Assembly (NCBI GenBank): GCA_945889655.1
Contig: CAMDCH010000195.1
Span: 1 to 5,322 of the forward strand
Direction of reading: 5' to 3'
DNA: 5,322 nt
Source: SHZT01 sp945889655
GTDB lineage: Bacteria; Gemmatimonadota; Gemmatimonadetes; Gemmatimonadales; GWC2-71-9
The translations under genes were made by a program, and so were the position numbers. Position 1 is the first letter of the stretch, and each line of letters starts with the position of its first letter. The notes under the pieces were generated by a model that was given only the letters and a program-made list of their open reading frames with translations, had not been told where the DNA came from and did not search any database. Below, piece by piece: positions 1 to 4,928 of the stretch.

Positions 1-107
1 AGCGCAGATCCGTCGGGGAGTGTGCCCGACCATGTACCGCCGGGCGCCTGGGCGCGAGCGGCCGCCGTGATCGACATCAGGATGAGGAAAAACGAGGTCG
101 TCTTCAT
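1..107 (-). CDS. Exported protein of unknown function, N-terminal fragment (runs off window)
   Basis: Read on the minus strand from an ATG at 107-105, the first 35 codons give a textbook Sec signal peptide. It starts M-K-T-T, has a hydrophobic core (SFFLILMSITAAA) and a signal peptidase I site A-R-A before Q20. The mature protein begins QAPGGTWSGTLPDGSA, and the frame stays open to the window edge. The 'GTWSGTL' opening resembles the N-terminal beta domain of some exported alpha/beta hydrolases (S33-like), but 16 mature residues are too few to assign a family. No Shine-Dalgarno precedes the ATG. A good promoter (114-142) would start transcription at or next to the ATG, so translation may be leaderless. 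The gene is transcribed away from the lipoprotein operon and need not share its function. Confidence 0.72.
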   Translation of the reverse strand, partial: MKTTSFFLILMSITAAARAQAPGGTWSGTLPDGSA

Positions 108-113
108 GCGATG

Positions 114-142
114 AGATTGCAGGTGCGCCGGCGCGGTGTCAA
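114..142 (-). promoter_or_regulatory. Promoter of the divergent minus-strand gene, probably leaderless
   Basis: On the minus strand a perfect -35 hexamer TTGACA lies at 142-137. A 17-base spacer separates it from a weak -10, CAATCT, at 119-114. Six bases follow before the A of the ATG at 107, so the expected start point falls on or beside the initiation codon. The absence of a Shine-Dalgarno there fits a leaderless mRNA. The -10 matches consensus poorly, so the call rests on the -35, the spacing and the position. Confidence 0.5.
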
Positions 143-236
143 ACGGGCGCACCACCTGTCGCGCCGGGTCCACAGAACGAGCCGGCCGCGAGGCGATAGC
201 GCAGCGGCGGTGCGCACCTTGCTTCTGGGACTGGAC

Positions 237-1574
237 ATGCCAGCCCGCCTTCTAAAGGGAGTTGTCCTCCTGTTCGCCATGGTCGCCGCCTGCCGCCTGG
301 ACCAGCTCGTCCGGCCACCGGGGCCGCCCAGGCTGATGGTGTCTCCAGGAGCGCTCACCGACTCGGGAACGGTCGGCGGCGCCCCGGTTACGCGGACCGT
401 CGCCATCGACGCCGAGCGGGCCGACACGGCCAGGTGGACCGCCGTGAGCACCGGGCGCAGCGGCTGGCTCTCGCTCCAGCAGTCGGCGACCTCCGTTCCG
501 GCCACGCTCACCCTGGCCCTCAGCACGTCGGCCCTCGCCCCGGGCGTGTACCGCGACACGGTGGTCATCGCGGCCCGAGGATGGGAAGGCTGGGAGGTCC
601 GCCTTCCGGTTCTGTTCACGGTTCGCGAGTCGCCGGTGCAGCTCGTCTTCACGACCCAGCCAACTGATACGCGTTCCGGCTCGCCCATCACGGCGGCCGT
701 CCAGGTCACCGCCCGTGACCAGACCGGGAAGACGATCACGTCGTTCTCCGGCGACGCGATCATGACCATCAACAACAACCCGGTCGCCGGAACGCTCTCC
801 GGGACGACCACGGTCGCGTTCTCGAACGGCGTCGCCCGGTTCTCGAACCTGCGGATCGACCGCGCAGGCCAGGGCTACACGCTGCGGGTGACCGGCAACA
901 ACGTGACGTCCACCAGCGCCGCGTTCACCGTGACCCCTCGGCTGCTCTCGGCAACACGGTCGAGCGTGACGACATCGGCCGGCACGATCCCGGCGAGCGA
1001 CGGATCGGTCCCGGCGGCGCTGACCGTCGTCGCACGTGACGAGGATGGCGAGCTGATGCCGGGCGTGAGCGTGGCGCTGTCCGCCTCGGGCAGCAACAAC
1101 AGGCTCATCCCCGCCACGGGAGTCACGGATTCACTCGGAGTGTTCCGCACCACCTTCAGCTCCACGCGGGCCGAGCTGAAGGCGATCTACGCTGCTGCGG
1201 CGGGTACGACGATCCAGTCGCCGGCCAGCGTCCGCGTGGTGGCCGGGGCCGCGGCGGTCGCGGTGTTCACCACGCAGCCGTCACCGGCTCGCCCGAACCA
1301 GGTCATCTCCCCCGCCATCACGGTCACGACGCGGGATGCGTGGGGCAACACCGCCGAAGGCTTCGCCGAGAACGTGACCATCACGATCGCCAACGATGGA
1401 AGCCCCGCGCGCAACGCGAAACTCAACGGCGACCAGACGGTCAAGGCGTCCGCCGGCGTGGCCAACTTCAACGACCTGCGCATCGACCGGACAGGAACGG
1501 GATACACGTTGAACGCAAAACCGGCCGGATTGCCGCAGGTGACGAGTAGCCCGTTCAACGTGAGCATCCTGTGA
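237..1574 (+). CDS. Lipoprotein with BACON-like domain and bacterial Ig-like repeats
   Basis: A 445-residue predicted lipoprotein. The frame is open from an ATG at 111, but the ATG at 237 is chosen because it puts a lipoprotein signal at the N-terminus: K7, a hydrophobic core at 8-18 and lipobox V16-A-A-C19. A weak TGGGA (226-230) lies six bases upstream. Residues ~32-132 look like a BACON-type beta-sandwich (LMVSPGAL, W-T-A-V, GWLSLQQS, APGVYRDTVVI). Residues ~133-233 and ~340-443 are two copies of one Ig-like repeat, each opening VFTTQP and closing LRIDR..G.GYTL. Between them, ~236-337 resembles an invasin/Big_1 Ig domain (ALTVVARDEDGELMPGVSV, then TDSLGVFRTTFSS). No catalytic motif is visible. 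Such modular proteins usually sit on the outer membrane or surface and bind glycans or proteins, and that role is inferred here. It is the first gene of the overlapping operon; its TGA is shared with the next GTG start. Confidence 0.88.
   Translation: MPARLLKGVVLLFAMVAACRLDQLVRPPGPPRLMVSPGALTDSGTVGGAPVTRTVAIDAERADTARWTAVSTGRSGWLSLQQSATSVPATLTLALSTSALAPGVYRDTVVIAARGWEGWEVRLPVLFTVRESPVQLVFTTQPTDTRSGSPITAAVQVTARDQTGKTITSFSGDAIMTINNNPVAGTLSGTTTVAFSNGVARFSNLRIDRAGQGYTLRVTGNNVTSTSAAFTVTPRLLSATRSSVTTSAGTIPASDGSVPAALTVVARDEDGELMPGVSVALSASGSNNRLIPATGVTDSLGVFRTTFSSTRAELKAIYAAAAGTTIQSPASVRVVAGAAAVAVFTTQPSPARPNQVISPAITVTTRDAWGNTAEGFAENVTITIANDGSPARNAKLNGDQTVKASAGVANFNDLRIDRTGTGYTLNAKPAGLPQVTSSPFNVSIL
633..935 (+). 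repeat. Ig-like repeat, copy A (within lipoprotein)
   Basis: Encodes residues ~133-233 of the lipoprotein. It shares with copy B (1254-1565) the opening VFTTQP, a central V/I-T-V-T-x-R-D strand and the closing F-x-x-L-R-I-D-R-x-G-x-G-Y-T-L. The copies have diverged in between: copy A has NNPVAGTLSGTTTVAF and copy B has NDGSPARNAKLNGDQTVKA. It is therefore an old duplication rather than a recent DNA repeat. Confidence 0.75.
1254..1565 (+). repeat. Ig-like repeat, copy B (within lipoprotein)
   Basis: Encodes residues ~340-443, the C-terminal domain of the lipoprotein, and is homologous to copy A at 633-935. The two copies are separated by one unrelated Big_1-like domain, so the order is repeat, Big_1, repeat. 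Confidence 0.75.
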
Positions 1575-3037
1575 GCGGGCATGCCGAGCTGGATCGCCTG
1601 GCCCGTGCCGGCATCGGGGATGGTGTCCGCATACTCGCGGCCCTGCCGGCGCGCGCCGACGACGCCGTGGCCTACCGGGCGCAGGCGAAAAACGGTGACG
1701 AGGTCCTTCTGGTCGCGCGCCGCGCGGAGAATGCCGATGGATTCGTATCGGCGGCGCGCGCCGCCATGTCGCTCGACCACCCACACCTGCACGGCGTGAG
1801 CGCGGCCGGCACCGCGGGTGGAATCGCGTGGTACACCACGCCCTGGATCGACGCCCGCTCACTGGACCAGGTGCTGGCCGAAGATGGACTGATGAACCTG
1901 CGTTCCTGCCGTTACCTGGTCGAGCAGATATCCAGCGCTTTGCAGTACTGCCACCGTCGAGGCGCGATCCACGGCGATCTCCAGCCGGCGAACGTGCTCA
2001 TCCGGTCCGACGGATGGGTGCTGCTCGCGGGCGCCGGCCTTCCGGCGCCAGCAGGGCCGCGATCGCCTCGGCTCGGCGCGTTCGTCGCGCCGGAGGTGCG
2101 CGACGGCGCTCCGCCGCGCCCCGCGTCCGAACAGTTTGCCCTCGCCGTGCTGACCCACGAGTGTCTCTCCGGCGCGCCGCCAGCCGTAACGGGCGCGCCG
2201 GACGAGCCCGGGGCTGCGAACCCGCGCGTGGCGCTGCCGCGTTTCGGTGGCACGCTGCCACGCGCGGATCTGCCTGAAGCGATCATCCCGCCGTTGCGCC
2301 GAGCGCTCGCGCACACGCCGGCCGACCGCTTTCCGAGCGTTGCGGCGTTCGTCGCCGCGCTGGACGTGGGTGCCGCGCCGCCCACCGCGCCGGTATTCGC
2401 CCCTGCCCCCGGCCGGGCCTCGGAGCCGAGGGTGCTCACGATGGAGCCGGAGTCGCGCCGCGGCCGCGTGCTGGCGGTCCTCGCGGCGCTGCTCCTGGTC
2501 GCGGGCGCTGCTTATGGCTACCAGCGCTTTCGTGACACGGAGCGCGGCAAGACACTCGCCGACCGCTTCGACCGCTGGTACGAGCTGGACGCGCCTCCCG
2601 GCGGGATGGTGATGGAAGTCCCGCGTCCAGCGGCGGCGGCGCCCGAATCCGCGGTCTCCGCACCGCCGGTCACCCGCTCCGCGCCCGTTCAGCGACCCGT
2701 TCAGCGCCCAGTTCAGCGCCCAGTTCAGCGCCCAGTTCAGCGCCCCGTGGCGGCGACCCCGAAACCCACGCCGCCTCCCGCGCGGCAGCCCGACCCGGAG
2801 CCCGCTCCGCCCCCCGCCGATCCGGGGCGGCTCTTCATCAGCTCGGTTCCGTGGGGAACGCTGTCGATCGATGGCCGGGTGGTGGGCAACACGCCCCTGG
2901 CCAATCTCAGCATCGCCGCGGGGACGCATTTCCTTCGCATCACGCACGACGGCTACGAGTCGTACGAGCGCCAGGTCGACATAGCACCCGGTCAGCAGGT
3001 GCGGCTGATCGGCATCCAGCTCCAGGAGAAACGATGA
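1571..3037 (+). CDS. Membrane-anchored Ser/Thr pseudokinase with Pro-rich stalk and C-terminal PEGA domain
   Basis: A 488-residue protein. The GTG start overlaps the previous stop (GTGA), which implies translational coupling; no clear ribosome site of its own is seen. Residues ~18-265 follow the bacterial Ser/Thr kinase (Pkn) fold: LDHPHL, WYTTPWIDARSL, HGDLQPANVLI, VAPE (172-175), EQFALAVLTHECLSG and ADRFPSV. The active site is degenerate. The glycine-rich loop is absent; the beta3 Lys aligns with V48 and the alphaC Glu with A61. HRD-x-x-P-x-N has become H134-G-D136-L-Q138-P-A-N141, and DFG aligns with G154-A-G156. D136, N141 and the APE motif remain. A transmembrane helix (300-317) follows R296-R-G-R. 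A Pro-rich stalk (~351-418) includes five tandem PVQR units at 372-391. A PEGA domain (~419-488) has S425-V-P-W-G-T-L-S-I-D-G and V438-G-N-T-P. Predicted topology is cytoplasmic N-terminus and periplasmic C-terminus. It probably acts as a binding or scaffold domain; weak or atypical activity is not excluded. Confidence 0.87.
   Translation: MSGHAELDRLARAGIGDGVRILAALPARADDAVAYRAQAKNGDEVLLVARRAENADGFVSAARAAMSLDHPHLHGVSAAGTAGGIAWYTTPWIDARSLDQVLAEDGLMNLRSCRYLVEQISSALQYCHRRGAIHGDLQPANVLIRSDGWVLLAGAGLPAPAGPRSPRLGAFVAPEVRDGAPPRPASEQFALAVLTHECLSGAPPAVTGAPDEPGAANPRVALPRFGGTLPRADLPEAIIPPLRRALAHTPADRFPSVAAFVAALDVGAAPPTAPVFAPAPGRASEPRVLTMEPESRRGRVLAVLAALLLVAGAAYGYQRFRDTERGKTLADRFDRWYELDAPPGGMVMEVPRPAAAAPESAVSAPPVTRSAPVQRPVQRPVQRPVQRPVQRPVAATPKPTPPPARQPDPEPAPPPADPGRLFISSVPWGTLSIDGRVVGNTPLANLSIAAGTHFLRITHDGYESYERQVDIAPGQQVRLIGIQLQEKR
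2684..2743 (+). repeat. Five tandem 12-base units encoding (PVQR)5
   Basis: Five in-frame 12-base units, each encoding Pro-Val-Gln-Arg. Units 3-5 (2708-2743) are identical, unit 2 differs from them by one base and unit 1 by two. The near identity suggests recent expansion by slippage or recombination. Changing the unit number keeps the frame and alters only the length of the periplasmic stalk of the pseudokinase. Confidence 0.93.
3024..3028 (+). promoter_or_regulatory. Shine-Dalgarno AGGAG for the TPR/FlgD-Ig gene
   Basis: AGGAG lies five bases before the ATG at 3034, inside the last codons of the pseudokinase gene. It is the clearest consensus ribosome site in the operon. It fixes the ATG at 3034 as the start even though the frame is open further upstream to 2851. 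Confidence 0.8.
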
Positions 3038-4077
3038 TTCGCCAGTTCACGGTCGCAGCCTTCCTGCTGTTCCTCGCGGTCGCCAGCGCGCGGGCCCAGG
3101 GTCCCAACGGGCCCCTGAGCCAGGCGGTCCGGTCGTACCAGAACCTCGACTACGAGACCGCCGCCGACCTGCTCCGCCGCACGGTGAGCCGGTCGTCCAC
3201 CCTCACGGACGACCAGCGGGTCCAGGCCTGGACGTACCTCGGCGCGAGCGAGTTCTACCTTGGCCGGCGAGACGCGGCCGCCAACTCGTTCCGCCAGCTG
3301 CTTTCCGCCGACGTGCGCGCGCGGCCCGATCCGCTCGTCTTCCCACCGGAAATCCAGGCGGTCTTCGAGGAGACACGCCGCTCGCTCCGGCTGGTCCAGG
3401 CGGACGTGCCGCGTGACACCGAGCTCCGGGTCGGACAGTCGGCGTTCGAGTTCCGGGTCTATACGAGCGCGTACCAGGACATCGCGATCGGACTCGCTCC
3501 GGGGCCGGGTGCGGTGGTCCGGTGGATTTACAACGGACCCATCTCTGACAGCCTGGATCTTTCGTGGGACGGGCGGGACGCAGGCGGTCAGCCGTTCAAC
3601 GACGGGTCGTACGTGCTGCGGGTCATGACCCGCGCTTCGGCCGGCCGGGCGCCCAGCACCGTCGAGATCCCGCTCCGGGTCTCTCGCATCGTGCAGGACA
3701 TGATGGCCCTGCCCCGTGCGCCCGCCGCGTCCCAGTATCTCCCCGAACGCACGCGCATCGGCATGATGAAACGCGCAGCGACTGGGCTCCTGGTTGGACT
3801 CGCGGTCCTGGCGCTTCCCGCCGTCGCCGGCGCCGACTCGGCCCTCGCGGGCGCGCCGGTGCTGGTCGGCGGTGCCATCGGCATCGTGGGCATCGCGGAC
3901 CTGGCCCTTCACCCCGGCGGGAAGTTGATCCCCGCCAACGTTGCCTACAATCGAAAGGTGAACGATGCGTGGAAGAACCGGGTGGACAGCGTCACCGCCG
4001 AAAACAACCGCCGGGCCGGTGATGTGCGCCTGGTGATTCGCTCAGGCGAGCCGGTGCGGGATGGGGGGGACAAGTGA
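3034..4077 (+). CDS. Exported TPR-like / FlgD-type Ig protein with C-terminal membrane hairpin
   Basis: A 347-residue protein. The ATG overlaps the pseudokinase stop (ATGA) and is preceded by AGGAG. A Sec signal peptide covers residues 1-21 (core AAFLLFLAVASA, cleavage A-R-A before Q22). Residues ~27-95 form helical repeats of TPR type (SYQNLDYETAADLLRRT, then AWTYLGASEFYLGRRDAAANSFRQLL). Residues ~138-216 resemble a FlgD-type Ig-like domain, with the signature LSWDGRDAGGQPFNDGSYVL at 176-195. Two hydrophobic segments (~247-265 and ~269-292) follow the basic stretch RTRIGMMKR, then a hydrophilic, charged tail. The likely arrangement is a periplasmic protein held in the inner membrane by a hairpin. 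TPR and Ig domains are protein-binding modules, so the context suggests an adaptor between the pseudokinase's PEGA domain and an outer-membrane partner. That partnership is inferred from gene order only; no enzymatic motif is seen. Confidence 0.85.
   Translation: MIRQFTVAAFLLFLAVASARAQGPNGPLSQAVRSYQNLDYETAADLLRRTVSRSSTLTDDQRVQAWTYLGASEFYLGRRDAAANSFRQLLSADVRARPDPLVFPPEIQAVFEETRRSLRLVQADVPRDTELRVGQSAFEFRVYTSAYQDIAIGLAPGPGAVVRWIYNGPISDSLDLSWDGRDAGGQPFNDGSYVLRVMTRASAGRAPSTVEIPLRVSRIVQDMMALPRAPAASQYLPERTRIGMMKRAATGLLVGLAVLALPAVAGADSALAGAPVLVGGAIGIVGIADLALHPGGKLIPANVAYNRKVNDAWKNRVDSVTAENNRRAGDVRLVIRSGEPVRDGGDK
4063..4070 (+). promoter_or_regulatory. G-rich ribosome site (G7A) for the beta-barrel gene
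   Basis: A run of seven G then A (4063-4070) ends three bases before the GTG start at 4074. Spacing is short but an internal GGGGG can pair with the anti-Shine-Dalgarno through G-C and G-U pairs. The run also encodes the Gly-Gly near the C-terminus of the preceding protein. Tracts like this are slippage-prone. Confidence 0.45.
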
Positions 4078-4709
4078 ACCGGACCTTCTTATTGGGCCTC
4101 ATGCTGATGCCAGGGGGGGCGCTGGCGGCCCAGGCCCCGCGCCTCGCGTTCTTCGGCGGGGGCGGCGCGGTCCGCGTGCACGAGACCATCGGCCGGCGCA
4201 CACAGGTCTTCAACACCGCCCTCCCGACCGGCGAGGCGGTGCTGTCACTCGGCCCGGTGGTGATCGAAGGCCACTACGGCCAGGGACATCTCGACCCGCA
4301 GTCGGGTTCGGTGGTGGGACGCGACCTGGTGGAAGGCTCCGTCTATGCGGGCCTTCGGTTCGCGCAGCGTTTCATGCTGTCGGGCGGAACGCGCGCGCGC
4401 AGCTACGTACAGCCAGCGGGCACCCGCCGGCACCTGGCCGTGATCGCGCGCGGAACCTTCGAGACGCCCGTGGCTAGCTCGATTGCTTCGGCGCGGATCG
4501 ATGTGTGGACCGCGCTCCTGGGACGCACGAACATCGACGAGCGATTCGACAACGCGCGGGGAGGCGAGGCGGCGCTCACGCTCCATTTCCCGAATTCACC
4601 GCTCTGGGCTCGTCTTGGTTACCGGGTGGAGCACACGCTGTTCGATGGCGGAGGCCGGGAGGAAACGGTAGAGGGGTTGAGGTTTATGGTGGGGTTGGGA
4701 ACTTCGTGA
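4074..4709 (+). CDS. Small predicted outer-membrane beta-barrel protein
   Basis: A 211-residue protein. The GTG start overlaps the previous stop (GTGA) and puts a signal peptide at the very N-terminus (MNRTFLLGLMLMPGGALA, cleavage after A18 or A19). The alternative ATG at 4101 would remove most of that signal. The mature ~192 residues consist of short amphipathic segments of alternating hydrophobic and polar residues separated by polar turns: AVLSLGPVVIEGHYGQ, GSVYAGLRFAQRFMLSGGTRARSY, ARIDVWTALLG, EAALTLHF, LWARLGYRVEHTLF and the closing GLRFMVGLG. This length suits an eight-stranded barrel of OmpA/OmpW size. I do not recognise a specific family, and there is no OmpA-type peptidoglycan domain. 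As the last gene of the operon it is the candidate outer-membrane endpoint of the assembly. Confidence 0.78.
   Translation: MNRTFLLGLMLMPGGALAAQAPRLAFFGGGGAVRVHETIGRRTQVFNTALPTGEAVLSLGPVVIEGHYGQGHLDPQSGSVVGRDLVEGSVYAGLRFAQRFMLSGGTRARSYVQPAGTRRHLAVIARGTFETPVASSIASARIDVWTALLGRTNIDERFDNARGGEAALTLHFPNSPLWARLGYRVEHTLFDGGGREETVEGLRFMVGLGTS
4113..4119 (+). repeat. G7 homopolymer in the signal-peptide codons of the beta-barrel gene
   Basis: Seven consecutive G encode part of P13-G-G-A of the signal peptide. Gain or loss of one base would shift frame before the mature protein begins. It lies 50 bases downstream of the other G7 run (4063-4069). Confidence 0.9.
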
Positions 4710-4723
4710 CCCCCCAAAGACAA

Positions 4724-4761
4724 GACCGCGCCGCAGGGCCGAACACCCTTGCGACGCGGTC
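4724..4761 (+). terminator. Strong stem-loop after the operon, probable terminator without U-tract
   Basis: GACCGCG (4724-4730) pairs perfectly with CGCGGTC (4755-4761). Inside it, CGCAGGG (4732-4738) pairs with CCCTTGCG (4746-4753) with one bulged T, leaving a seven-base loop. One C/A mismatch separates the two stem halves. The structure begins 14 bases after the beta-barrel stop. No T-run follows on the plus strand. On the minus strand the stem is followed by TTGTCTTT, so it may work better in that direction. It is flanked by direct copies of CAAGACC (4721-4727 and 4762-4768). Confidence 0.55.
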
Positions 4762-4777
4762 CAAGACCTGCGCGAAC

Positions 4778-4797
4778 CCGGCACGATCACCTGCCGG
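4778..4797 (+). other. Small inverted repeat in the intergenic region
   Basis: CCGGCA (4778-4783) and TGCCGG (4792-4797) can form a six-bp stem with an eight-base loop. No promoter or terminator feature is attached. Function is unknown; it could be part of a structured leader or an operator. Confidence 0.35.
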
Positions 4798-4807
4798 TGC
4801 GACTAGA
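4797..4807 (+). repeat. Direct repeat GTGNGACTAGA, copy 1
   Basis: GTGCGACTAGA here recurs as GTGTGACTAGA at 4887-4897, exactly 90 bases on, with ten of eleven bases identical. Each copy contains CTAG, which is generally scarce in high-GC bacterial DNA. It could be a paired protein-binding site or the trace of a duplication; neither can be decided from the sequence. Confidence 0.4.
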
Positions 4808-4831
4808 AGGCGCAGTTACGCGATTCGGTCC

Positions 4832-4847
4832 CGGGAGTCAGCTCCCG
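4832..4847 (+). other. Perfect six-bp stem-loop in the intergenic region
   Basis: CGGGAG (4832-4837) and CTCCCG (4842-4847) form a stem around a TCAG tetraloop. A second overlapping inverted repeat, CGATC/GATCG (4846-4850 and 4855-4859), follows at once. There is no U-tract, so it is not an obvious terminator. Confidence 0.4.
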
Positions 4848-4886
4848 ATCAGGCGATCGCTTGCCCTTGCCAGGCCGCGCTGAGGC

Positions 4887-4897
4887 GTGTGACTAGA
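4887..4897 (+). repeat. Direct repeat GTGNGACTAGA, copy 2
   Basis: Second copy (GTGTGACTAGA) of the repeat at 4797-4807. It ends three bases before the 16S-end-like sequence at 4901. Confidence 0.4.
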
Positions 4898-4900
4898 CAA

Positions 4901-4914
4901 TGGATCACCTCCTT
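4901..4914 (+). other. 14-base identity to the 3' end of 16S rRNA (anti-Shine-Dalgarno)
   Basis: TGGATCACCTCCTT is identical to the near-universal 3' terminus of bacterial 16S rRNA. The bases before it do not resemble the 16S penultimate helix, so no rRNA gene is present. In a plus-strand transcript it would act as an anti-Shine-Dalgarno. On the minus strand it reads AAGGAGGTGATCCA, a near-ideal ribosome site, but only a 19-codon TTG frame follows it. CCTTC-TTT-GAAGG (4911-4923) also makes a small hairpin. It may be a remnant of an rRNA operon boundary, a regulatory element, or chance. Confidence 0.6.
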
Positions 4915-4928
4915 CTTTGAAGGGAACG

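Noticed and set aside
111..236. Upstream extension of the lipoprotein to the ATG at 111
   Set aside because: It would put 42 Arg-rich residues before the lipoprotein signal and destroy its N-terminal position. It would also place the promoter of the divergent gene inside the coding region.
104..811. 235-residue open frame on the minus strand opposite the lipoprotein gene
   Set aside because: Low-complexity Arg/Ser/Thr/Val composition with no domain or signal. It is antisense to a well-supported lipoprotein and reflects the lack of stop codons in high-GC DNA.
1859..2947. 362-residue open frame on the minus strand opposite the pseudokinase gene
   Set aside because: Arg/Gly-rich shadow frame that includes a translated copy of the tandem repeat (NWAL repeats). 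There is no recognisable domain, and the plus-strand frame has clear kinase and PEGA motifs.
2851..3033. Extended N-terminus for the TPR/FlgD-Ig protein starting at 2851
   Set aside because: It overlaps the PEGA-coding region in another frame, is Arg/His-rich, and would bury the signal peptide. AGGAG and the ATGA overlap mark the start at 3034.
2992..3912. 306-residue open frame on the minus strand opposite the TPR/FlgD-Ig gene
   Set aside because: Charged, domainless translation typical of antisense high-GC frames; the plus-strand gene has a ribosome site, signal peptide and domains.
4770..4900. Possible tRNA or small structured RNA gene
   Set aside because: Several hairpins occur, but no cloverleaf, T-arm GGTTCGA-type motif or acceptor stem can be built by hand, and no known riboswitch core is recognised.
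4856..4912. Minus-strand small ORF using AAGGAGGTGATCCA as ribosome site
   Set aside because: The best frame starts with TTG and ends after 19 codons with no recognisable product, too little to call a gene.
4800..4914. Truncated 16S rRNA gene ending at 4914
   Set aside because: Only the last 14 bases match. The bases immediately before do not carry the conserved penultimate helix or its upstream GTAACAAGGTA-type motif.
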